The notes under the pieces were generated by a model. It searched no databases. It was given only the letters and a program-made list of their open reading frames with translations, and was not told the DNA's origin. From NCBI RefSeq assembly GCF_016863335.1, contig NZ_BOOR01000054.1, forward strand, positions 45,044-109,043: a stretch of 64,000 bases of DNA, written 5' to 3'. The position numbers and the translations under genes were made by a program. Of the stretch, positions 31,566 through 38,790 are shown in pieces. The stretch is from Planotetraspora thailandica. GTDB lineage: Bacteria; Actinomycetota; Actinomycetes; Streptosporangiales; Streptosporangiaceae. Position 1 is the stretch's first letter, and each line of letters starts with the position of its first letter.

Positions 31566-32213
31566 TCACTCGGGCCACGGCGAGTTCTGGATGACCTCGA
31601 CGAAGTCGCCGCGGACGAACCCGGGCACGAAGTGCTCCAGGACGTCGGCCTTCACGTTGCCGAACGTGGTCTCCGGCTTGGGCGCGATGCCCTCGGTGAA
31701 GGCCTGCAGGATGCGCCGCTTGAAGTCCGGGCGCGGATGCAGCGTGGTGATCTCCGCACGGTCCGCGTCGGAGACGTCGGCGTAGCCGATCCCGAGCACG
31801 TCGTATTCGACGCCCGCGGTGACCAGCGCGACCTCGGGCTCCATGAATTCGGGGATGCCCGGCGTGGTGTGGAGGGCGATCGCCGTCCACACCCGCCGGA
31901 CGCCGTCTTCCGGCACGCCGTGGCTCCGCAGGAAGTCGCGGGCCTCGTCGGCGCTGTCCACCTCGAAACGGCGGCCGCTGGTGCGGAAGCGCTCCCCGAG
32001 GCCGAGGTCGTGGAACATCGCGCCGACGTAAAGCAGTTCGGGGTCGAAACTCAGGCCGCGGTTGCGGCCCTGGAGGCTCCCGAACCAGTAAACGCGGCGG
32101 GAATGGTTGTAGATCAGCTCGTTCGTGGTGTCGCGGACGAGCTCGGTGGCCTCGGCGGCGAGCCGGGTGTCCGGCACGGCCACGCCCGCGGCGGCCTGCT
32201 CGTGGACGGTCAT
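31566..32213 (-). CDS. HD-domain hydrolase, cyanamide hydratase-like
   Basis: 215-residue metal-dependent HD protein. The metal ligands are visible in NHSRRVYWFGS (His), GAMFHDLGLGERF (His-Asp) and the downstream IALHTTPGIPEF. The order N-H-S-x-R-V-Y..F-H-D-L-G-L..A-I-A-L-H-T-x-P-G-I matches the cyanamide hydratase (Ddi2/3) group rather than signalling HD-GYP proteins. The substrate may be a small nitrile-like or unrelated compound. ATG 32213 follows AGGAG. It is divergent from a GlxA-type AraC regulator, which is its likely controller. Confidence 0.82.
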   Translation of the reverse strand: MTVHEQAAAGVAVPDTRLAAEATELVRDTTNELIYNHSRRVYWFGSLQGRNRGLSFDPELLYVGAMFHDLGLGERFRTSGRRFEVDSADEARDFLRSHGVPEDGVRRVWTAIALHTTPGIPEFMEPEVALVTAGVEYDVLGIGYADVSDADRAEITTLHPRPDFKRRILQAFTEGIAPKPETTFGNVKADVLEHFVPGFVRGDFVEVIQNSPWPE

Positions 32214-32352
32214 GGTGTGACTCCTCGCGATAGGTCGGTACGGCTCCAGGCTGCCCGTGGCCCTCGGGTGGCGGCCATGTCTTCCGGGACAGGAACCCCA
32301 CAGCCGGGGACATGCCCGAAGGCGGCTCCCGGCATCGCCGTACGCTGGAAAA

Positions 32353-33318
32353 ATGCCCGGAAGACCGCACGAGGTGATCGTCTTCGCGTTCGACGGCGTG
32401 CGGCTGATGGACGTCGCCGCCCCGCTCGAGGTGTTCTCGACCGCCTCCACCGCCGCGCGTCCCTACACCGTGCGGGTGTGCACCCCGGACGGGCGCGAGG
32501 CCACCACCTCCACCGGCCTGCGCATCTCCGCCGACCTCCCGGCCGGCCAGGTGCGCGCGGCCGACACGCTCGTCGTGCCCGGCCCCGCCGACCTGGCCGC
32601 CTTCCAGCGCAGGCCCGAGCTGGTCGGGCACGTCAGGCGCCTGACCGGTACGGCGGGGCGGGTGGCGGCGGTGTGCACCGGCGCCTTCGCCCTCGCGGCG
32701 GCAGGCGTGCTCCGGGGCCGGAGGGCCACGACGCACTGGGAGCACGCGGAGGCGCTCGCCCGCGGCTATCCGGACATCACGGTCACCCCCGACGCGATCT
32801 ACGTGCAGGACGGGCCGGTGCTGACCTCGGCCGGGGTGACGGCCGGCATCGACGTCTGCCTCGCCCTCGTGGAGCAGGACCAGGGGCCGGACGAGGCCCG
32901 CAGGGTCGCCCGCGACCTGGTGGTCTTCCTCCAGCGGCCGGGGGGCCAGTCGCAGTTCTCCGTCGCGTCGCGCACCTCAGCCACCCGCCATCCCGTCCTG
33001 CGCCCGCTGCTGGACGCCATCGCCGCCGACCCGGCGGCCGACCACAACCCGCGCGCCCTGGCGAAGAACGCCGGGGTGAGCACCCGCCACCTGTCGCGGC
33101 TGTTCCGTGAGCAGACCGGCACCACCCCGGCGGCCTACGTCGAGACCATGCGGCTGGAGGCGGCCCGGATGCTCCTCGAACGCGGGGAGAGCGTGACCGT
33201 GGCGGCCAGGCGCAGCGGGCTCGGGAGCGACGAGACCCTCCGGCGGATCTTCGCTCGGCATCTCAACACCACTCCGTCGGCGTACGCCGCCCGCTTCCGG
33301 ACGACCAGCCCGTCCTGA
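32353..33318 (+). CDS. GlxA-family AraC transcriptional regulator (DJ-1/PfpI plus HTH)
   Basis: 321 residues. The N-terminal DJ-1/PfpI-like sensor (about 1-190) contains VVPGPADLAAF and VAAVCTGAFALAAAGVLRGRRATTHWEHAEAL with the VCTG elbow cysteine. The C-terminal AraC double HTH (about 220-318) contains NPRALAKNAGVSTRHLSRLFREQTGTTPAAYVETMRLEAARMLLE and the second helix pair ending TPSAYAARF. Such proteins activate transcription in response to small ligands. It is divergent from the HD-domain gene with about 140 bp between them. Confidence 0.9.
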   Translation: MPGRPHEVIVFAFDGVRLMDVAAPLEVFSTASTAARPYTVRVCTPDGREATTSTGLRISADLPAGQVRAADTLVVPGPADLAAFQRRPELVGHVRRLTGTAGRVAAVCTGAFALAAAGVLRGRRATTHWEHAEALARGYPDITVTPDAIYVQDGPVLTSAGVTAGIDVCLALVEQDQGPDEARRVARDLVVFLQRPGGQSQFSVASRTSATRHPVLRPLLDAIAADPAADHNPRALAKNAGVSTRHLSRLFREQTGTTPAAYVETMRLEAARMLLERGESVTVAARRSGLGSDETLRRIFARHLNTTPSAYAARFRTTSPS

Positions 33319-33383
33319 AAACGGTGCGATGACGGCGCGGCGGCCTTTCCCGCGAGTTGCCTGACAGTTCGTGCGGGGCCGGC

Positions 33384-34772
33384 TCACGGACGGGGGCGGG
33401 CGGCCTGCGCGGTGAGCGCCGCGGCCGGCGCCGCCGCCGCCAGTACGGCCAGAGCCGCCCGGGCCCCGGTGACGTCGGGGCCGTGGGCGAGGTAGAGGGC
33501 GAGGGTGACGACGGCGATGCCCAGCGCCGTGCCGACGCCTCGACTCATGTTGATCATGCCGCCCGCGGTCGCCGACATGCGCACCGGCACGGCGGCCATG
33601 ACGGCCGCGTTGTTGGCGGGCACGAACACGCCGAGGCCGAGGCCGAGCACCGCGAGCATGACCACGAGCAGGCCGGGTGTCGCGGGCGCGACGATGAGCA
33701 GGGCCACCGCGGCGGCGCTGGTCAAAGAGCCCGCCAGGCTTCGCCTCCGGTTGCCCCACTGGCGCGGGAGCGTGTGGTCGGCGATGATCGCGGCCACCGC
33801 GAATCCGGCGGGCAGCGCGGTCAGCACAAGACCGGCGTGCAGTTCGCCCAACCCTGCGGCGACGAGCACCTGCGGCACGAGCACGAGCGGGCCGAACAGC
33901 ACGAGATATCCGAACATCGCACCCGCGAGACCGGCCGCCACCGCGGGGTTGCGCGCCATGGCGGGATCGACCAGCGGGGAGGCGGCGCGCCGCTCCCGCC
34001 TCCAGAAGCCGATCGTGCTCACGGCGGCGAGCACGACGAGGGCGGCGATCGACCAGGACGGCATCGCGAGGCCCGCCGCGGCGGAAAGAGCCAGCATCAG
34101 CCCGGTCGTGGCGGTCGCGAGCAGGAGCAGGCCGGGCCAGTCGAACCCGCCGCCGCGGCTGTATTCGCGGGTTCTGGGCAGCAGGTAGCGCCCGGCCACG
34201 ACGGCCGCCAGGCCGACCGGCACGTTGATCCAGAACACCCACCGCCATCCGGCCGAGGCCACCACGAGGCCGCCGACCGTGGGACCCAGGGCCAGGCCCA
34301 CGGCCTGGGCGGCCGCCTGCACCCCGAGCGCGATGCGCATCCGCTCCCGGGGGACGCTGGTCACCACCAGCGCCACGCTGTTGGCCTGCAACATCGCCGC
34401 CCCGGCCGCCTGGGCCATGCGGCAGGCCACCAGCACCGGCAACGAGGGGGCGAAGCCGCAGGCCGCGGAGGCCGCCGTGAACACGCTGAACCCGCACAGG
34501 TAGACGAACTTGCGGCCCAGCGCGTCGGCCAGCCGCCCCGCCCCGACCAGCAGGGCGATGAGGACGAGCAGGTAGGCCAGGGCCACCCACTGCACCGCGG
34601 CCAGCGGGGCGGCGAACTCCCGCTGGAGCGAGGGGAAGATCAGCGTGACGATGCTCGCGTCCAGTTGTCCCATGAACGCGCCGATGCACACCGAGCCGAC
34701 CGCGAACCAGGGCGCGTACCGATTCGACCGCACCCGGTCAGGCCGGGCCCGCTCTTTCAGCAGCCCCCACAT
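33384..34772 (-). CDS. MFS drug exporter (DHA2 type)
   Basis: 462 residues with about 13-14 predicted membrane segments. It has QLDASIVTLIFPSLQREF in TM1 (motif D1 type), ADALGRKFVYLCG (motif A) and LGPTVGGLVVASAGWRWVFWINVPVG (motif C and the W-R-W-x-F-x-I-N-x-P signature of the DHA2 family). It should export a toxic compound by proton antiport. The ATG at 34772 starts just before the first hydrophilic stretch; a longer upstream frame lacks homology-like sequence. It is 76 bp downstream of another MFS gene on the same strand. Confidence 0.88.
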   Translation of the reverse strand: MWGLLKERARPDRVRSNRYAPWFAVGSVCIGAFMGQLDASIVTLIFPSLQREFAAPLAAVQWVALAYLLVLIALLVGAGRLADALGRKFVYLCGFSVFTAASAACGFAPSLPVLVACRMAQAAGAAMLQANSVALVVTSVPRERMRIALGVQAAAQAVGLALGPTVGGLVVASAGWRWVFWINVPVGLAAVVAGRYLLPRTREYSRGGGFDWPGLLLLATATTGLMLALSAAAGLAMPSWSIAALVVLAAVSTIGFWRRERRAASPLVDPAMARNPAVAAGLAGAMFGYLVLFGPLVLVPQVLVAAGLGELHAGLVLTALPAGFAVAAIIADHTLPRQWGNRRRSLAGSLTSAAAVALLIVAPATPGLLVVMLAVLGLGLGVFVPANNAAVMAAVPVRMSATAGGMINMSRGVGTALGIAVVTLALYLAHGPDVTGARAALAVLAAAAPAAALTAQAARPRP

Positions 34773-34848
34773 CGCCTGAATTCCGGTGTCGGAAATCCTG
34801 AAATTCCAGATTATCCGTACCTCGGGTGTCAGCCGGGTCGGCCGCCGC

Positions 34849-36087
34849 TCAGCGGGCTCCCGCCGGCTCCGGTACGGCTTCCGCCGCCCGCCTGCGGGAG
34901 GCCTCCAGGGCGAAGCTGACGCTCGCAAGCGCGAACCCGATCAGGCCTAGGCCCACCCCGACCCAGCTGGGCGCGACGTAGCCGAACCCGCGCGCGATCA
35001 CGATGCCGCCGAGGAGGGCGCCCAGGCTGTTGGCGATGTTCATGGCGGACTGGTTGACGGCCGCGCCCATCATCTGCGCGCCGGGCGCCACCGAGATCAG
35101 GCGCGACTGCATGGCCGGGCCGAGGAACAGGCCGGCCACCCCCACGAGGAAGGCCCCGGCGAACAGGCCGGCGTGCCAGCGGGAGACCAGCGCGAAGATC
35201 GCCATTGAGGCGATGAACGCCGGAAACCCGATCATGATGGCGAGGCGCAGGTTGCGGTCGGAGGCCCAGCCTCCGGCGGCGTTCCCGATCGTCATGCCGA
35301 GGCCGACGGCGACGAGCACCCACGGCACCGTCGAGGCGGAGAGCCCGGCGACGTGGGTGGTGACCGGGGCGATGTAGCTGTCGATCGCGAAGAAACCGCC
35401 GAAGCCGAGCGAGGCCGTGGCCGCGACCAGCCAGACCTGCGGCGCGCGGAAGGCGCGCAACTCGCTGCGGGCCGATCCGTTCGGATGGGCGGCGACGGCC
35501 GGCACGGTCGCGAGCACGGCCAGCAGGGTCACGACGAACACCGCGGCGATGGCGAGGTAGGCCACCCGCCACCCGGCGTCCTGGCCGAGCCGGGTGATCG
35601 CGGGCACGCCGACGACGTTGGCCACGGTGAGCCCGCCGAGGGCGACGGCGAAACCCTTGCCGTGGCTGCCCGGTCCCATGATCGATGCGGCGATGAGGCC
35701 TGCCGCGCCGAAATACGCGCCGTGCGGCAGGGCGGCGACGAACCGGGCGACCAGCACGAGACCGAACGTCGGCGCGAGAGCCGAGGCCAGCGTGCCGACG
35801 ATGAAGATCGCCAGAAGGCCGAGGAGCATCGTCTTGCGCGGGACACGGGCGGTCAGCGCGGCGAGGATCGGCGCGCCGACGACGACGCCGAGGGCGTAGA
35901 CGCTGATCATCCAGCCGGCGTGGGCTACCGCCTGCGACGTGGACTGCGTGTACATCTCCGGGAGCAGGCTGCGGGCGATGTCCGGCAGCAACCCCATCGC
36001 GACGAACTCCGTCAGGCCGATGGCGAAGCCCCCGAGGGCAAGGGCAAGGAGCGCAGACCGGCGTTGTGCCGGAGTGAGGGGGCTCAT
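34849..36087 (-). CDS. MFS transporter (AraJ/DHA1 type)
   Basis: 412 residues with 12 membrane helices. The start reads RRSALLALALGGFAIGLTEFVAMGLLPDIA. SVYALGVVVGAPILAALTARVPRKTMLLGLLAIF carries the loop 2-3 motif A. These resemble the AraJ/YdhP group of sugar or drug efflux proteins. ATG 36087 follows GAAGG. It is divergent from the ROK regulator at 36203, with a GCAAC-N3-GTTGC palindrome in the shared promoter. The C-terminal end is Ala/Glu/Pro-rich. Confidence 0.88.
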   Translation of the reverse strand: MSPLTPAQRRSALLALALGGFAIGLTEFVAMGLLPDIARSLLPEMYTQSTSQAVAHAGWMISVYALGVVVGAPILAALTARVPRKTMLLGLLAIFIVGTLASALAPTFGLVLVARFVAALPHGAYFGAAGLIAASIMGPGSHGKGFAVALGGLTVANVVGVPAITRLGQDAGWRVAYLAIAAVFVVTLLAVLATVPAVAAHPNGSARSELRAFRAPQVWLVAATASLGFGGFFAIDSYIAPVTTHVAGLSASTVPWVLVAVGLGMTIGNAAGGWASDRNLRLAIMIGFPAFIASMAIFALVSRWHAGLFAGAFLVGVAGLFLGPAMQSRLISVAPGAQMMGAAVNQSAMNIANSLGALLGGIVIARGFGYVAPSWVGVGLGLIGFALASVSFALEASRRRAAEAVPEPAGAR

Positions 36088-36173
36088 GAAAAACCTTCGT
36101 GATCGAATGAGCGCGGGATCCGCATGCAGGGGATGGGCTTCGGCGCTCGGGAACAGCTGCAGTTCAGCGTATA

Positions 36174-36186
36174 GCAACGCTGTTGC
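36174..36186. promoter_or_regulatory. Candidate ROK-regulator operator GCAAC-GCT-GTTGC
   Basis: Perfect inverted repeat 17 bp upstream of the ROK gene start and within the promoter shared with the divergent MFS gene. Binding by the ROK protein is inferred. Confidence 0.5.
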
Positions 36187-36202
36187 GTAATAAGGTGGCG
36201 GG

Positions 36203-37318
36203 GTGGACAAACCGGCCGACCTGGACTATCTGCGCGACTACAACGACGCGTCCGTGGTCGCGATCGCCCGCCGCATCGGGGTGTTCGACCGCGCGACGAT
36301 CGCCTCCGAGACGGGCCTCACACCGCAGGCGGTCTCCAAAGTGATCGCCCGGCTCGTCACCGCGGGCCTGGTCGAGCCGGACGGCGTACGGCGGCAGGGC
36401 GTCGGCAAACCGACCAGCGTCTACCGGCTGGTCCCGGACAGCCGCTACGCGATCGGCGCCCACGTGGCCCGCCGTACGCTCCGGATGGTGCTGAGCGACC
36501 TGGCCGGGCAGGTGCTCCACACGATCCTCAGGCCGCTGCCCCTGGACTTCACCCCGCAGCACCTGCTCGACGAGGTCGCGGCGGGGGTCGACGCCCTGGC
36601 GGGGGAGTGCAGGTCCGGGCGGCTCGTCGGCGTCGGGATCGGCATGGTCGGGCCGCTCGACCACGCGCAGGGCGTCGTCCGCGACGCGCACCGGCTGCGG
36701 CACTGGCACGACGTGCCGCTGCGCGAGATGGCCGCCGAACGCCTCGGCCTGCCGGTCATGCTCGACAAGGACGTCGCGGCGGGAGTCGCCGGGGAGGCCT
36801 GGCTCGGGGGCAAGGAGTTTCACGACGCGGCACTGATCATGGTCGAGTCCGGCATCGGGGCGGGCCTGTGGCTGGGCGGCAGCGCATACCGGGGCGCGCA
36901 CACGAACGCCGGCGAGTTCGGCCACATGGTGCTGCAGATCGACGGCCCGAGTTGCGTGTGCGGCAGGCGCGGCTGCCTGGAGATCCTGCACGACCAGGCG
37001 CTCGCCCGCGGCGAGGTCGAGACCGCCGCCCGCGTGCTCGCCGTCGGCGTGGTCAATCTCCTGCAGTCCCTCGACCTCGATCATGTCGTGCTGGCCGGCG
37101 CCGACCTGCTTCCGCACGCCGCCACCTACCTCGACGTGATACGGACGGCCGTCCGCACCGAGGTGCCCCGCGCCGATTGGCTGGCCGCCGAGGTCACCAC
37201 GTCCAGGCTCGGCACCGACGTCATCGCCGCGGGGGCCGCGATGGAGATGCTCAACGAGCGGTACGGCCGGCCCACCGGCCCCCGATCGGCCGACCACGCC
37301 CCCGAGCCGGCCACCTGA
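36203..37318 (+). CDS. ROK-family transcriptional regulator
   Basis: 371 residues. The N-terminal MarR-like winged helix reads NDASVVAIARRIGVFDRATIASETGLTPQAVSKVIARLVTAGLVEPDG. The ROK sugar-kinase-fold domain has VGVGIGMVGPLDHAQG and IMVESGIGAGLWLGGSAYRGAHTNAGEFGHM. The zinc motif is CVCGRRGCLE. The regulator (NagC/XylR type) senses a sugar or related ligand. Its target is most likely the divergent MFS gene and itself. GTG 36203 is preceded by AAGGTGG. Confidence 0.9.
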   Translation: MDKPADLDYLRDYNDASVVAIARRIGVFDRATIASETGLTPQAVSKVIARLVTAGLVEPDGVRRQGVGKPTSVYRLVPDSRYAIGAHVARRTLRMVLSDLAGQVLHTILRPLPLDFTPQHLLDEVAAGVDALAGECRSGRLVGVGIGMVGPLDHAQGVVRDAHRLRHWHDVPLREMAAERLGLPVMLDKDVAAGVAGEAWLGGKEFHDAALIMVESGIGAGLWLGGSAYRGAHTNAGEFGHMVLQIDGPSCVCGRRGCLEILHDQALARGEVETAARVLAVGVVNLLQSLDLDHVVLAGADLLPHAATYLDVIRTAVRTEVPRADWLAAEVTTSRLGTDVIAAGAAMEMLNERYGRPTGPRSADHAPEPAT

Positions 37319-37329
37319 GCTGAGGGGCT

Positions 37330-37764
37330 CTACGACCCCGCCTGGGTGGGTGCCGACGGCTGGTGAGCGGTCAGCGTCTCCAGGTAGTGCGCGTTGTACA
37401 TGACGCCGAGGACGTTGCCGAACGGGTCGACGACGGAGGCCGTGACGAAACCCTCTCCGCGTACGGCGACCGGCTCGTGCTCCTCGGCCCCCATGGCCAG
37501 CAGCCTCTGGAACGCCCCCTGCACGTCGTCGACGTGCCAGTAGAGGATCGGCCCGGCGGCGGCTGCCGTACCGGGGGGTGCGAAGCGGCGGTCGATCAGG
37601 CCGAGTTCGTGCTGGTAGTCGCCGATGCGGAACTCGACGTACGCCGGCGGCCCCGACTCCGGCCGCTGGAAGTAGGGCGCGACGCCGAGGAGCTCGGCGT
37701 ACCACTCGGTGGCCGCCGCCATGTCGTCGGCGAAGTAGTTCACGGTGGTCAATCCACGCAACAT
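37330..37764 (-). CDS. VOC (glyoxalase/bleomycin-resistance) superfamily protein
   Basis: 144 residues with two beta-alpha-beta-beta-beta modules. It has LTTVNYFADDMAAATEWYAELLGVAPYFQRP at the start, then ILYWHVDDVQGAFQRLLAMGA and VVDPFGNVLGVMYN at the end. Candidate metal or ligand positions (H, E) are present, but the reaction is not predictable: lyase, dioxygenase or binding protein are all possible. It is divergent from a WYL-domain regulator over a perfect palindrome, which suggests that the regulator controls it. Confidence 0.85.
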   Translation of the reverse strand: MLRGLTTVNYFADDMAAATEWYAELLGVAPYFQRPESGPPAYVEFRIGDYQHELGLIDRRFAPPGTAAAAGPILYWHVDDVQGAFQRLLAMGAEEHEPVAVRGEGFVTASVVDPFGNVLGVMYNAHYLETLTAHQPSAPTQAGS

Positions 37765-37813
37765 CGATGGGGCCTTCCTGCAAATCGAGGTGGACGGATT
37801 CCATCCTCCGCGT

Positions 37814-37840
37814 CAAAGTGCTCACCCATTGAGCACTTTG
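37814..37840. promoter_or_regulatory. Perfect 11-bp-arm palindrome between divergent genes
   Basis: CAAAGTGCTCA-N5-TGAGCACTTTG, 50 bp from the VOC start and 17 bp from the WYL-regulator start. The long exact arms make it a convincing operator for the WYL regulator. Confidence 0.7.
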
Positions 37841-37857
37841 TTTGGCAGGTTGGATTC

Positions 37858-38790
37858 ATGCGCGCCGACCGTCTTGTGGCCACCCTGCTGCTCATGCAGG
37901 CGAGGGGGCAGGTGACCGCCGCCGAACTGGCCCGCGAGCTGGAGGTGTCGGTCGCCACAGCCCGCCGCGACCTCGAAGCGCTGTCGGCGGCAGGCGTGCC
38001 CGTCTACCCGCAACCGGGGCGTGGCGGCGGCTGGTCGCTCCTCGGCGGGGCCAGAACCGACCTGACCGGGCTCACCGCCCCCGAGGCGCAGGCGTTGTTC
38101 CTGCTGGCGGGCCCGGCGGCGTCGGCCGCCCCGGAGGTCAGGTCGGCGCTGCGCAAGCTCGTGCGCGCCCTGCCCGGCACGTTCCGCGCCGACGCGGAAG
38201 CCGCGGCCGAGGCGGTCGTGATCGACCACGCCCGATGGGGCGAGCATGCGCAAAGCAGGCCGGAGCTGGTCGAGACGGTGCAGACCGCCGTCGTGCGGCG
38301 AAGGAAGGTCCGGTTCCTCTACAAGAACCGGGAACGGCTCGTCGACCCGCTGGGGCTGGTCGACAAGGACGCCGTCTGGTATCTCCTGGCCGACACGGAA
38401 GACGGACGGCGCACGTTCCGCGTCGATCGCATCACAGACGCGGTCGTGACCGACCTCGACGCCGAGCGGCCGGCGGGCTTCGACCTGGCGCAGGAGTGGG
38501 AGCGGGTCGTCGACGAGGTCGAACGGCGCCGCTCCGGTCTGTCGGCCACGGTGCTGATCGAGGCGAGGTTCCTGCCCGTCCTGCGTGACCGGCTCGGGCG
38601 CCACTGTGTCGTCGACGGAGCCGCAGACGACGGGCGCGTCCGCGTACGGGTGACCGCGCCGACGGCACTGATGATCGCCCAGCACCTCGCCGGCTGGGGC
38701 GCGCTCGTCGAGGTCGTGGGGCCGGAGAGCGTGCGCGCCGAGCTTCACCGGCTGGGCACGGAGCTCGTGCGGCGGAATCAGCCGCGGTAG
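37858..38790 (+). CDS. WYL-domain transcriptional regulator (YafY type)
   Basis: 310 residues. The N-terminal winged helix (HTH_11) reads RADRLVATLLLMQARGQVTAAELARELEVSVATARRDLEALSAAGVPVYPQPGRGGGW. The WYL domain (about 135-210) has VRFLYKNRERLVDPLGLVDKDAVWYLLADTEDGRRTFRVDRI, and a C-terminal WCX extension (about 225-305) follows. WYL proteins sense nucleic-acid or nucleotide-like ligands. Its 3' end overlaps the convergent NACHT gene by 13 bp. It probably controls the divergent VOC gene through the palindrome at 37814-37840. Confidence 0.9.
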   Translation: MRADRLVATLLLMQARGQVTAAELARELEVSVATARRDLEALSAAGVPVYPQPGRGGGWSLLGGARTDLTGLTAPEAQALFLLAGPAASAAPEVRSALRKLVRALPGTFRADAEAAAEAVVIDHARWGEHAQSRPELVETVQTAVVRRRKVRFLYKNRERLVDPLGLVDKDAVWYLLADTEDGRRTFRVDRITDAVVTDLDAERPAGFDLAQEWERVVDEVERRRSGLSATVLIEARFLPVLRDRLGRHCVVDGAADDGRVRVRVTAPTALMIAQHLAGWGALVEVVGPESVRAELHRLGTELVRRNQPR

